Shown piece by piece: positions 45,224 to 53,987 of a DNA stretch of 64,000 bases. Origin of the DNA: Thermoanaerobacter ethanolicus JW 200 (GTDB taxonomy: Bacteria; Bacillota; Thermoanaerobacteria; Thermoanaerobacterales; Thermoanaerobacteraceae); assembly GCF_003722315.1 (NCBI RefSeq), contig NZ_CP033580.1, positions 2,669,127 through 2,733,126 of the forward strand, given 5' to 3'. The notes under the pieces were generated by a model. It saw only the letters and a list, made by a program, of their open reading frames with translations, was not told the DNA's origin and searched no databases. Made by a program: the position numbers and the translations under genes. Each line of letters opens with the position of its first letter. The first letter of the stretch is position 1.

Positions 45224-46024
45224 ATGTTTACCCAATATTTTGGAATGAAATTTAATCCATTTTCTAAAGAGATAAGTGTAAACGACCTTTACATAAGTGA
45301 AGACATTGCTGAATTAAATGCCAGGCTAAAATATTTACAAGAAACAAGGGGTATAGGACTTGTCGTTGGGGAGGCCGGTTCAGGCAAATCTACCGCATTA
45401 AGAAGATATGCTGAAAGCCTCAATCGTTCTACATTTAAACCATGTTACTTTGCCCTTTCTACACTCACAGTGAGAGAATTCTATCAAGCATTGGCTATGA
45501 TTTTAGGCGAAACACCCTCATACAAAAAAGTAACGCTCTTTCACCAGATACAAAGAGCGATAACAGAACTTTATTACAGCCAGAAGATAACTCCTGTCAT
45601 AATATTAGATGAAATACAACTGGTTTCTAATGATGTTCTTGAAGATTTGAGAATAATATTTAACTTTAATATGGATTCTCAAAACCCGTATATATTGATA
45701 CTTTCAGGACAACCACACATAAGAAACAAACTAGCCTTGAATGTAAACAGTGCACTAAGGCAAAGAATTTCTATAAAGTATGTAATGCAAGGGCTAAAAA
45801 AAGAAGAAATTCAAGATTATATAAAAACAAGAATGAAAATAGCCGGAATGGTGGATGATATATTTACACCATCAGCATATGAGGCAATATATTCTCTAAC
45901 AAAAGGGCTCCCAAGGATAATAAATAACCTGGTAACAGCTTCTTTACTCTATGCGTATTCTAAAAGGCTAAGAGAAATAGATGAAGAAGTAATATACCAG
46001 GCACAAAATGAAATCAGTTTATGA
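45224..46024 (+). CDS. Transposition AAA ATPase (ExeA/TnsC/MuB-like)
   Basis: The 266-residue protein has FGMKFNPFSKEI at its start, as in ExeA-type ATPases, Walker A GEAGSGKST, Walker B VIILDEIQLV, a sensor segment ILILSGQPHIRNKL and a C-terminal GLPRIINNLVTASLLYA. Such ATPases pick targets and activate the transposase, and may give target immunity. ATG at 45224 follows AGAGGTG at six bases; the GTG three codons earlier overlaps that site. Confidence 0.85.
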   Translation: MFTQYFGMKFNPFSKEISVNDLYISEDIAELNARLKYLQETRGIGLVVGEAGSGKSTALRRYAESLNRSTFKPCYFALSTLTVREFYQALAMILGETPSYKKVTLFHQIQRAITELYYSQKITPVIILDEIQLVSNDVLEDLRIIFNFNMDSQNPYILILSGQPHIRNKLALNVNSALRQRISIKYVMQGLKKEEIQDYIKTRMKIAGMVDDIFTPSAYEAIYSLTKGLPRIINNLVTASLLYAYSKRLREIDEEVIYQAQNEISL

Positions 46025-46242
46025 GAGTAGTAGCTTTCGCTACTCTCATTTTTTATTATACATCAATTAACCCAAATTGCCAATAACAGATATTAACATA
46101 TTTTGGCGGTTATGCTCTTAAAAAGTGAAAAAAATTTTTAATCAGGCTGTAATAATTTGAGAAAAAATACTTTTATACACTTAAAAAATGCCATTATAAT
46201 TTGAAAATCTTTGGAGATTTAATTTGAGAATTGACACCCTGT

Positions 46243-46599
46243 TTAAAATGTTTTCTCTTTCTTCTACTCTATTGTTAGAACTGTAAGGTTTAAACTTTTT
46301 GATAATTATAGATTTTATACCTAATTTATTCATAAGTCTTTGGACTCTTTTAAGACTTATATCATAGCCTTTATTTACAAGCATTTTGTGAATTTTGGGA
46401 GCTCCGTAACGCTTTTTGCTTTCTTCATATATCTTCATTATTTCTTCCTCATACATCCTGTTTTCTCTACTTCTCTTGCTTTCTGTTTTATGAAGATACT
46501 TATAATAGGAGCTCCTTGAAACCTTTAAAACTTCACACATTAATTTAACATCATGATATTTTTTATTTTCCTCAATAAACTCAAATATAGAGCTTACTC
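46243..46599 (-). pseudogene. IS3 OrfB, N-terminal part
   Basis: The frame overlaps the end of orfA and codes for the HTH_21-type segment CEVLKVSRSSYYKYL, then RYGAPKIHKMLVNKGYDISLKRVQRLM and VEERENILNR, where the Tn7-like transposon interrupts it. The sequence resumes at 43016. orfA-orfB overlap is consistent with the -1 frameshift fusion used by IS3 elements. Confidence 0.8.
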
Positions 46600-46869
46600 C
46601 TTTGCGAATATGGCCATGGCTTTTTTTAATATTTCATTCTCCTCTTCAAGCCTTGCCATCTTCTTTAACATAGCCTGATATTCTGCTGCTGTAATTGTTG
46701 TGCCTTTGTTGTCTATATTTATTGGTTTTGCTTTTTTTAACCAACCTGATATTGTGGATTTTGAAATGCCATATTCGCTTGAAAGCTCTGCTAGACTTTT
46801 ACCATAGTTATACAACTCTACTATAGTATTCTTGAATTCATCATTGTATTTTCTTTGTCCTCTTGGCAT
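46594..46869 (-). CDS. IS3 OrfA, HTH protein
   Basis: The 91-residue protein has the HTH_Tnp_1 helix-turn-helix (KYNDEFKNTIVELYNYGKSLAELSSEYGISKSTISGWLKK) and a C-terminal leucine-zipper-like helix (MLKKMARLEEENEILKKAMAIF), the usual OrfA form. The frame is intact, but its orfB partner is split. The leader between 46877 and 46927 is duplicated upstream of the mgtA-like gene. Confidence 0.85.
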   Translation of the reverse strand: MPRGQRKYNDEFKNTIVELYNYGKSLAELSSEYGISKSTISGWLKKAKPINIDNKGTTITAAEYQAMLKKMARLEEENEILKKAMAIFAKE

Positions 46870-47007
46870 TTTGTAGACACTTCCTCTCTTTATATTTCTA
46901 TTTTATCCTGTTCGAGTTAAAGTGTCTGCAATAATATACCTACACCACCTGCAATTCTACTGCATTAACCCATATTCTTATTTCTTTTGGACAGTATACA
47001 CTAAAAC

Positions 47008-49554
47008 TTAGTTTTTAACTTTTTTATAGAACAATTTTTTAATAATTTCAGCCATTAAGACATACACCATTATTACAGTTGCAATAAGGAGCAACACCCA
47101 AAAAGGAATTGCCTGAAATCCTAATATTCCTGCTATGGGAGAATAAGGTATAATAAGTGTTGCAATGCAAACACAAGAGGTTGCAATTACTAAATATTTA
47201 CCAGGAATGCTTTTAAAAAATGGTTTTCTAGTTCTTATAACCAAAACAATTAATGAAGCTGATATAACCGATTCAATAAACCAGCTCGTTCTAAACTGTA
47301 CATCTGAGGCATGAACGATGAACATAAGTACACCAAACGTTAAATAATCAAAAATAGAACTTATTAAACCAAACACAATCATAAACCTGCGAATAAAACC
47401 TATGTCCCAACGTCTTGGAACCATGATCATATCCTCATCCACAGAATCTGTCGCAATTGTCATCTCTGGAAAATCAGTCAATAGATTAGTCAGCAAAATT
47501 TGTTTCGGCAACAATGGAAGAAACGGTAAAAATAATGATGCTCCAGCCATACTAAACATATTGCCAAAATTAGCGCTGGTTGCCATAAACACATATTTCA
47601 ATGTATTGGCAAATGTTATTCTTCCAGCTTTAACACCCTCTATTAAGACATTTAAGTCTTTCTCTAGCAAAACGATATCTGCTGCTCTTTTTGCTACATC
47701 AACAGCACTATCTACAGAAATGCTTACGTCTGCAGCATGAAGAGCTGATGCGTCATTTATACCGTCGCCCATATATCCTACAACATAACCTGCTTTTTTT
47801 AAAGCTATTATTATGCGTTCTTTTTCATTTGGCTCAATTTCAGCAAAGACAGCAACTTCCCTAACTTTCTCAATAAGTGCTTCGTCGCTGATATCATGGA
47901 TTTCAGAACCAGTTAAAACTTTCATGCCTTTTATTCCCAGTTGCTGCACAATATTAGAAGCAATCAGTTTATTATCTCCTGTAATTATTTTTAATGAAAT
48001 CCCTAATTCTTTAAGGTCCTCTATTGTCTTAGCTATATTTGGCTTAAGAGGATCAAAGAAGGTGATAAAGCCTAAAAAGGTCATATCCGATTCTGTTTCA
48101 TCTTTTACCATTGTTTCAGTCCCAATAATATTCTTATATGCAACGCCAAGGGTTCTGTATCCTTTATCGCTGTATTCCCTGTATTGCTTTTGAATAAAAT
48201 CTTGAATCGTTTTTATATCAACAACTTTTCCGTCTTCAATTTCCGCATTTTTGCATACCTTAATAATATTATCCAAGGCACCCTTTGTAATCATAATATA
48301 AGATTGAGCTTCATTAGTACTTTTATTAGATTTGCTTAATATTATGCTTAATCTTTTCCTGACAAAATCATAAGGGCGTTCATCCAGCTTTATGTAATCC
48401 CTTGTATCAAATTCTTTAAATGTTCTTATTGCTTCATCAATGGGATTTATAAAACCAGATTCAAAGTATGCATTAAGATAAGCATAAAAAAGAACCTTAT
48501 CACTTTGATTTCCAATAACATCAAAAGTTGATTGAAGTTTAACGATTCCTTCAGTCAGAGTACCTGTTTTATCTGAACATAACACATCCATACTTCCAAA
48601 GTTTTCAATAGAAGCAAGTCGTTTTACAATAACTTTTACCCGTGCCATCATTTTAGCTCCATGTGCAAGATTTATACTAATGATGGCAGGAAGCAGCTGA
48701 GGGGTTAAGCCAACAGCAATTGCAAGAGAAAAAAGGAAGGAATCAAGAACAGGACGCTTTAAAAATACATTAATAGCAAAAATAGTCATTGTTAATATTA
48801 ATGTAACCTCCATTAAAAAATAACCAAAGTGCTTAACTCCGCGTTCAAATTCAGTTTCTAAGGGTCTGATTTTCAACCTTTCCGAAATCCTACCGAATTC
48901 TGTTGTTTTCCCTGTGCTTATAATCACAGCTTTTGCGGTTCCACTGACAACATGGGTTCCCATCCATAAACAATTTCTTCTCTGGCTGAGGGAAGTTTCA
49001 AAAGGCAAAACACCAACCTCTTTATCTGTCGGAAAGGTTTCCCCTGTTAAGATGGCTTCGTCGATACTTAGTGAATTTGATTCCAGTATCAAACTATCCC
49101 CAGGTACAACTGCACCTGCTTTTAACATTACAATGTCACCAGGGACTATTTCCTCAACAGGAATTTCTGCAGACTTTCCATCACGAAGCACTGTTGCTTT
49201 AATCTGTACTATCTCAAGCAATTTTTGAACTGCGTTATTTGCATTATATTCCTGCCAAAAACTTAAAAGACCACTCACAAGAATTATTGTTAAAATGATT
49301 ATTGCATCAACCGTATCGTGAAGAAAAAATGAAAGTCCTACAGCAAAAAATAATATTAAAATTATTGGGCTTTTGAATTGGGATATAAAAATGTCCAAAG
49401 CATTGTTGTCTTTTTTTGGTTTTATTGAATTATAACCGTATGTGACAATTCTTTTTTTGGCTTCAGTGTTTGATAAGCCATCTTTACTTGTTTCAAGGTT
49501 TTTAAGAACATCTTCTGCAGGTATTGACCAAAAACCTTGTCTTAAATCTTTCAT
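47008..49554 (-). CDS. MgtA/MgtB-type magnesium P-type ATPase
   Basis: The 848-residue protein has the TGE actuator loop (ILTGETFPTDKE), the phosphorylation site [31 protein letters not shown] and NLLTDFPEMTIATD in M6, the form of type IIIB Mg2+-importing ATPases. Ten membrane helices are expected. It is a single gene. Its 5' leader up to eight bases from the start codon is derived from an IS3 end, which supplies GAGAGGAAG as the ribosome site. No Mg2+ riboswitch is seen. Confidence 0.88.
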   Translation of the reverse strand: MKDLRQGFWSIPAEDVLKNLETSKDGLSNTEAKKRIVTYGYNSIKPKKDNNALDIFISQFKSPIILILFFAVGLSFFLHDTVDAIIILTIILVSGLLSFWQEYNANNAVQKLLEIVQIKATVLRDGKSAEIPVEEIVPGDIVMLKAGAVVPGDSLILESNSLSIDEAILTGETFPTDKEVGVLPFETSLSQRRNCLWMGTHVVSGTAKAVIISTGKTTEFGRISERLKIRPLETEFERGVKHFGYFLMEVTLILTMTIFAINVFLKRPVLDSFLFSLAIAVGLTPQLLPAIISINLAHGAKMMARVKVIVKRLASIENFGSMDVLCSDKTGTLTEGIVKLQSTFDVIGNQSDKVLFYAYLNAYFESGFINPIDEAIRTFKEFDTRDYIKLDERPYDFVRKRLSIILSKSNKSTNEAQSYIMITKGALDNIIKVCKNAEIEDGKVVDIKTIQDFIQKQYREYSDKGYRTLGVAYKNIIGTETMVKDETESDMTFLGFITFFDPLKPNIAKTIEDLKELGISLKIITGDNKLIASNIVQQLGIKGMKVLTGSEIHDISDEALIEKVREVAVFAEIEPNEKERIIIALKKAGYVVGYMGDGINDASALHAADVSISVDSAVDVAKRAADIVLLEKDLNVLIEGVKAGRITFANTLKYVFMATSANFGNMFSMAGASLFLPFLPLLPKQILLTNLLTDFPEMTIATDSVDEDMIMVPRRWDIGFIRRFMIVFGLISSIFDYLTFGVLMFIVHASDVQFRTSWFIESVISASLIVLVIRTRKPFFKSIPGKYLVIATSCVCIATLIIPYSPIAGILGFQAIPFWVLLLIATVIMVYVLMAEIIKKLFYKKVKN

Positions 49555-49561
49555 ATGAAAA

Positions 49562-49624
49562 ACACTTCCTCTCTTTATATTTCTATTTTATCCTGTTCGA
49601 GTTAAAGTGTCTACAATAATATAC
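49562..49624 (-). repeat. Second copy of the IS3 leader/end
   Basis: A 51-base block is identical to 46877-46927 (from ACACTTCCTC to AAAGTGTCT), followed by a near-identical dozen bases (CAATAATATAC). The rest of that IS copy is gone. A weaker related end lies at about 51300-51330. Confidence 0.85.
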
Positions 49625-49631
49625 TAACACC

Positions 49632-49830
49632 ATTAGACGTTTATGAAGAAACTATGGTAACATGTTTACTTAAAGGTTCTGTTAATGATGAAAAACCAAA
49701 AAAACGATAAGAACACTTTTCACTTTATTAAAAGATCTTGAGGAATTAAAGACATAGCTTAAATCAGAAAACTGTCAGCATGTTGCCATGGAAATTAGAG
49801 GGATATGATGGTAATAATAGATATATTTAG
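49632..49830 (+). pseudogene. IS110-type transposase remnant
   Basis: Broken frames read LDVYEETMVTCLLKGSVNDE, then a segment like TLLKDLEELK and ENCQHVAMEI, the pattern of the N-terminal RuvC-like domain of IS110 transposases. Several frameshifts and stops are present. From 49830 to 49980 I see nothing recognisable. Confidence 0.5.
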
Positions 49831-49980
49831 TTCATAGAGTAGAGCAATAATAAACCATATAACAAAATATGGAAGTGTAACAGCTTAAGAAGTTGAAAGC
49901 TACAAATGCAAAGATATTATAAATAAAAAGCAAAAGTTCTGTATATTAGTATAATTCTGTATCTACAATCACTATAAACG

Positions 49981-51192
49981 TTAAGGTAGAAAGTGAAAAA
50001 TAAATTGACTGTAATAGATAACTAAATATAATCCTATTCCTATTAATATAACCCACTTTGTATCAAGTTTTGTAAATCTCAATACGGCTAATGCACTTAA
50101 AAATAATGCCGAAGTTAATACATCAACAAGTGCATGCCTTGCTGTATTTATTACAACTAACATCATTAATCCTACAAATGTGGCTATTAGCCCATTTAAT
50201 GCAGAATTGACATATTTATTATTTTTTATCCTCTCAAATATTTGAAATGTAATAACCACTAGTAAAAAAGAAGGAAGGAATATTGCTATAGTTGATACAA
50301 CAGCTCCTAAAATCCCCATTACCTTATATCCAATAAATGTTGCTGTTATTATAATCGGACCTGGTGTCATCTGTCCAAGTGCTACACCAACCATAAATTG
50401 ATTTAAATTTATCCAATGATGAATATTAATAGCTTCATTTTGTATTATTGGAAGCATTGTATAACCATTTCCAAAAACTAATGCACCAGTTTTAAAAAAG
50501 ACTTCTGCCAGGTTAGATAAATTTTTATCATAAGATACTATTATAAAAAATATAATAACAGCAATAGATGTATTTATTATATCCTTCCATTTTATTGTCT
50601 TCATTTTTGTTTCATTTATTATTCTGGGTATTTCTTCGTTTTTCAAATTTAGTAATATTCCCATAAGTGTAGCAAAAGCCAATAATAAAAATACGTTATT
50701 ATAGTATATTGAAACCAAAAATGATACTGCAGCTATAAAAAAGAAACGTACGTTAGTAATTGATGTTTTTGCTAAATCAATCACAGCATTCAGAATTAAT
50801 GCAACAACAATTGCTTCTAACCCTTTAAACATAATATTTGTAAAAGCTATACTTTGATATTTAAAATACAACCAAGATAATATTGTCATAAAAAAGAATG
50901 AAGGTAATATAAAACCAACAAAGCTGCACAGTGCACCTAAAAGTCCCTTTAACTTATAACCAATATACACTGTAAGCGATACAAAAGTTGCCCCAGGCAA
51001 TAATTGTGCGACAGCTAGTCCTTCAAGTAATTCTTTTTCAGATATCCATCCCAATTTTTTTACTATATTCTTTTTAGTTTCTACCATCGCTGTAGGTCCA
51101 AAAGCAACAAATCCTATTTTAAAATATATCAAAAACATATGAAACAAACTTATTTCAACTTTCTGATGCAATTCCCTTCCTTTATTATTCAT
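49981..51192 (-). CDS. ChrA-type chromate transporter, two-domain
   Basis: The 403-residue membrane protein has two homologous CHR halves. The first has FGPTAMVE and LAVAQLLPGATFVSLTVYIGY; the second has FGNGYTMLPII and GVALGQMTPGPIIITATFIGY. Each half has about six helices. CHR proteins export chromate or act on other oxyanions. The first PGP motif is changed to PGA. ATG at 51192 has GAGAGG eight bases upstream. It is bordered on both sides by IS scraps, consistent with acquisition. Confidence 0.85.
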   Translation of the reverse strand: MNNKGRELHQKVEISLFHMFLIYFKIGFVAFGPTAMVETKKNIVKKLGWISEKELLEGLAVAQLLPGATFVSLTVYIGYKLKGLLGALCSFVGFILPSFFFMTILSWLYFKYQSIAFTNIMFKGLEAIVVALILNAVIDLAKTSITNVRFFFIAAVSFLVSIYYNNVFLLLAFATLMGILLNLKNEEIPRIINETKMKTIKWKDIINTSIAVIIFFIIVSYDKNLSNLAEVFFKTGALVFGNGYTMLPIIQNEAINIHHWINLNQFMVGVALGQMTPGPIIITATFIGYKVMGILGAVVSTIAIFLPSFLLVVITFQIFERIKNNKYVNSALNGLIATFVGLMMLVVINTARHALVDVLTSALFLSALAVLRFTKLDTKWVILIGIGLYLVIYYSQFIFHFLP

Positions 51193-51392
51193 CAATGTTT
51201 CCTCTCTCCTATGAGTTAAGTCTATAATTATTGCATAAAAATATGGCTAACCTATTTTTGACTATCTTTTTAAAGTTTCATTTTAGTATATTTCAAATTG
51301 AAGTGTTTACAATAATAACTACTAACACCAGTGATTAGGGTGTACAGTATATGTATGCTAAATTTAAAGAAATATATTATCTAAAGGTAACA

Positions 51393-51583
51393 TAAAATAC
51401 TCCCTTTTTAGTTTAAAAGGATTTGTGAAATGGGGTGAACTAATGTGGAATCCAATTCTTGCAACTCCAGTATTGGATAGATTGCTGCACCATGCCCATA
51501 TAATTAACATAAGGCGTAACAGTTACCGTCTAAAGGATAAGTTAAAGACAACTCTTTATGGCACTCTAAACATTAAAGCTTAA
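51393..51583 (+). pseudogene. IS21 IstB C-terminal fragment
   Basis: The open stretch encodes FVKWGELMW, then ATPVLDRLLHHAHIINIRRN and SYRLKDKL, the well-conserved end of IstB ATPases, and a stop at 51581-51583. The ATPase motifs are lost. GGGTCAATTTTGACCC at about 51675 is probably the element's end. Around it, 51196-51392 and 51584-51712 hold no gene. Confidence 0.7.
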
Positions 51584-51712
51584 GAAAATATATTTTCATT
51601 TATGGTCATATTTTATTAAGGATGAATAGTTAATTAAAAAAGCAGGGTAAGTCAATTTAAAACCGCTGAAAATGGGTCAATTTTGACCCGCTATTGCTAC
51701 CAAAATATCCAA

Positions 51713-52807
51713 CTATTTTTTATTACCTTCTGGTGGAACCAATAGTGTACCATTAAGTGTTCCAATCAAAGACTTTATAAAAGTGCTTATCCACAATATA
51801 GCAAGTAAAATTGCTAATAATACTGTATACCAGTATATAAGCTGTATTTTTGTATACATAAATACACTAAAAGCCGACAAAGTATATGCTGACAACGGAA
51901 ATATAAATGCCCACCACGAAAGTGAAAAAGGTATTCCACCTTCTATAAGGTATTTAATTGTTATTATAACAGTAAGCACAAATGCCCAAAGCCCAAATCC
52001 CCACAATATAAGAGAAAGCATTTTTAAAGTATCTACCGTCAAAATTAGTCCTATTTCTTTTGAAGCATCAGCAATACCCATCAAACTTACAGTTCCTACG
52101 CCAATAGGCCCAAGTATAATCCAGAAAGTTGGTGTTGCCACGGCATGCGGCATTGTATGATTTATAAATCTGTTCAAAATAATACTACTAAGTATGACAA
52201 AGAGCATTAATCCAATTCCATAAAATACTATATCTATAATATTTATTAATTTTGCCAATTCAATGTTTTTTATAACATAAGCCTTAACTAGAAGATTTCC
52301 TAATAAAGGCACTACAATACTTGCAACAGGAGTTATATACCATGAGTAATTTGTAAGCTCAGGACCTATACCCTCTGTTATCATCATATTGTATGTTACA
52401 AAAACTCCAAAAAGCAAGGCAAGAGCTACACCATATACCCACAAAATTGTGCCCAAAGTCACAATAAATGCCATGCTAAAATATTCCTTACCTATCATAA
52501 AAAAGTTTGTTCCAAGAATTAAACCTCCTACAGGCATAGTAACAAAAAAGTTAGACATAACAGGATGCTTTAAATCCTCTATTAATTTATCAAAATGTAA
52601 AAACCATCTTCCTACCCACGGAATTATAAATATTAAAAACAAAAATATATTTAAGAAGAAAAGTGCTACAGCTGCTGGTTTTAAAAAAGGCATTTCTGCA
52701 CTTAACAAATAAAGAACATTAGCAAATCCACCCGTACCCATAACGGATGCATACCATGCCGGTGAAAAGTGCCTTATAATGCAGTTAAAGCATATTCTGT
52801 GTTCCAT
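51713..52807 (-). CDS. TDT-family anion transporter (TehA/SLAC1/Ssu1 type)
   Basis: The 364-residue protein has about ten membrane helices and the family opening RHFSPAWYASVMGTGGFANV. TDT proteins include tellurite/dicarboxylate transporters, plant anion channels and the sulfite exporter Ssu1. ATG at 52807 has GGAGGAG seven bases upstream; an in-frame ATG five codons earlier overlaps it. Its promoter contains an ArsR-type palindrome shared with the adjacent cluster, so it is probably an export component of that regulon. The substrate is unknown; sulfite or a related oxyanion is a guess. Confidence 0.8.
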   Translation of the reverse strand: MEHRICFNCIIRHFSPAWYASVMGTGGFANVLYLLSAEMPFLKPAAVALFFLNIFLFLIFIIPWVGRWFLHFDKLIEDLKHPVMSNFFVTMPVGGLILGTNFFMIGKEYFSMAFIVTLGTILWVYGVALALLFGVFVTYNMMITEGIGPELTNYSWYITPVASIVVPLLGNLLVKAYVIKNIELAKLINIIDIVFYGIGLMLFVILSSIILNRFINHTMPHAVATPTFWIILGPIGVGTVSLMGIADASKEIGLILTVDTLKMLSLILWGFGLWAFVLTVIITIKYLIEGGIPFSLSWWAFIFPLSAYTLSAFSVFMYTKIQLIYWYTVLLAILLAILWISTFIKSLIGTLNGTLLVPPEGNKK

Positions 52808-52822
52808 TGGTCGCTCCTCCAT

Positions 52823-52850
52823 TAATATATTCGAATTAACGAATATATTA
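52823..52850. promoter_or_regulatory. ArsR operator, TDT transporter
   Basis: TAATATATTCG and CGAATATATTA form a perfect inverted repeat with a 6-base spacer, just upstream of the TDT ribosome site. The half site ATATTCGA recurs in two other palindromes at 53953 and 54300. Confidence 0.7.
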
Positions 52851-52927
52851 TATCAACATAATTAACATATGTCAACAACTAAGTAGAGGAATACTTTATA
52901 TTTAACTTTAACACCATAAAAATATAA

Positions 52928-52979
52928 CTTCGATTGTTGCTAAATATTTCTTGCCTGTAAGCTTTAGCAACAATCGAAG
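52928..52979 (-). terminator. Terminator of the ArsR-controlled cluster
   Basis: A perfect 17-bp inverted repeat (CTTCGATTGTTGCTAAA arm, 18-base loop) is followed by TATATTTTTAT on the minus strand, 16 bases after the HdrA-like gene. Confidence 0.7.
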
Positions 52980-52994
52980 CCGTGTTAGATAAAA

Positions 52995-53369
52995 TTATTT
53001 ATTTTGCGATTGTTCTCTTTGAGCAACAGCTTTCTTTATTTCCTCAATAACCTGCTGTGTATTCATGTTTCTTATTTCGATTCCAATATGCTTATCTCTA
53101 GGAAAGCCTACATCATCAAAAGCATCTCTGTACATTTTCTTCTGCATTGTAGGGTCACAGGCAGCAACATAAAGTTCATCTATTTGAGCTCCTCTTAATA
53201 ATTCCCTTAAATACCTATCTCCATCATCTGCACAAAGTTGAGGATGTAATCCTACCCATTCAAAAATTCCCTCTCTTCTTAGAGTGTTCAAAACTTCAAA
53301 TGTATCCATCTCTTGAAATGATGGACATGTGCCTTGGCAGACACATAAAAGTAATCCTTTTTTACTCAT
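52995..53369 (-). CDS. HdrA-like small iron-sulfur/cysteine protein
   Basis: The 124-residue protein has LLLCVCQGTCPSF at the start, HPQLCADDGDRYLRELL, and VAACDPTMQKKMYRDAFDDV. These match the segment of heterodisulfide reductase A that surrounds its extra iron-sulfur site and the VAAC strand, but the flavin part is missing. It is the last gene of a three-gene operon with a ferredoxin and a NifX-like protein. A redox role handling a sulfur compound is likely but inferred. Confidence 0.65.
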   Translation of the reverse strand: MSKKGLLLCVCQGTCPSFQEMDTFEVLNTLRREGIFEWVGLHPQLCADDGDRYLRELLRGAQIDELYVAACDPTMQKKMYRDAFDDVGFPRDKHIGIEIRNMNTQQVIEEIKKAVAQREQSQNK

Positions 53370-53374
53370 AAAAA

Positions 53375-53590
53375 TTACCTCCTATCTCCAAAATATGTTA
53401 TAGCTTCATTATCACAAATTTTTGAACATCCACGGCAAAATTCCACGCAGTTGTCTGGATTTACAACAGCCGGATACCCATCGTCACCAATGGTATAAAC
53501 GTCGTGTGGACAAAAGTTCACACATTGATAGCACTGAATGCATTTATCTTTATCTATTATAGGATACCAATTCTTTGCCACATATTTCAC
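53375..53590 (-). CDS. 4Fe-4S ferredoxin-like protein
   Basis: The 71-residue protein has one complete cluster motif, CIQCYQCVNFCP, and a second incomplete set, NCVEFCRGCSKICD, that keeps enough cysteines for another cluster. It lies five bases before the HdrA-like start and 14 after the NifX-like gene. It probably supplies electrons to the HdrA-like protein. Confidence 0.8.
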   Translation of the reverse strand: MKYVAKNWYPIIDKDKCIQCYQCVNFCPHDVYTIGDDGYPAVVNPDNCVEFCRGCSKICDNEAITYFGDRR

Positions 53591-53604
53591 CTCCTCTCCA
53601 GCGT

Positions 53605-53925
53605 TTAAAGCTCTTTCAATATATCAGCTATCCTTCCATTTACATTCTTTATAACTTCTATATCATTTAATAAGAGCTCATTTTCTATGTCAGCATTATC
53701 TACAACTGAAATTACGATTTTTTGTGCATTGGTATTTTTGATAAAATCAACAAATTTTTGTGCATTTATTTCCTCTTCTTTAAAAAAGGGATTTTCTACG
53801 TTTTTGACTTTCTTTAATTTTCCATTTTCAATTTCTGCAACAGTAAAATACTCTGATGAAACAATATTACTTCCTATATCGCTATTTAAGCCAAGATGGT
53901 TTTTTGATGCAAAAGCAATTATCAT
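53605..53925 (-). CDS. NifX/NafY-like (FeMo-cofactor family) domain protein
   Basis: The 106-residue protein matches the dinitrogenase iron-molybdenum cofactor family: FASKNHLGLNSDIGSNI, FTVAEIENGKLKKVKNVENP and a KIVISVVD strand. Stand-alone members in anaerobes without nitrogenase are thought to bind metal or iron-sulfur/molybdenum-like clusters. An ArsR palindrome lies 28 bases upstream of its start. It is first in the operon, so the set is probably repressed together. Confidence 0.75.
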   Translation of the reverse strand: MIIAFASKNHLGLNSDIGSNIVSSEYFTVAEIENGKLKKVKNVENPFFKEEEINAQKFVDFIKNTNAQKIVISVVDNADIENELLLNDIEVIKNVNGRIADILKEL

Positions 53926-53952
53926 TTATATTAACCCCCCTCATATATTTTT

Positions 53953-53972
53953 ATATTCGAATATTCGAATAT
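53953..53972. promoter_or_regulatory. ArsR operator, NifX-like operon
   Basis: A perfect 20-bp palindrome, ATATTCGAATATTCGAATAT, lies between arsR and the NifX-like gene. Confidence 0.75.
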
Positions 53973-53987
53973 AGCAAGTAAAAAAAT

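Larger units (their letters stand above)
43023..46236 (+). mobile_element. Three-gene Tn7/Mu-like transposon, intact
   Basis: The 3,214-bp element begins TGTCA and ends TGACA. It is flanked by a 6-bp direct repeat CCCTGT (43017-43022 and 46237-46242), and removal of one copy restores the IS3 orfB codons ILNRDFSTT. Both ends contain repeated sites of the form TTTTTCA(A/G)ATTA: at 43028, 43062 and 43116 on the left, and inverted near 46146, 46192 and 46213 on the right. It carries a zinc-site protein, DDE transposase and AAA ATPase genes, all open. Confidence 0.85.
42478..46928 (-). mobile_element. IS3-family (IS150-like) element, interrupted
   Basis: orfA and the first part of orfB lie at one end, the rest of orfB at the other, with a 3.2-kb transposon in between. 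The ends share AGACAC...AAACTCGAA in inverted orientation (42480-42495 and about 46911-46927). Without the insert and one target copy the element is about 1.23 kb, the usual IS3 size. Exact outer ends are uncertain by several bases. Confidence 0.75.
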
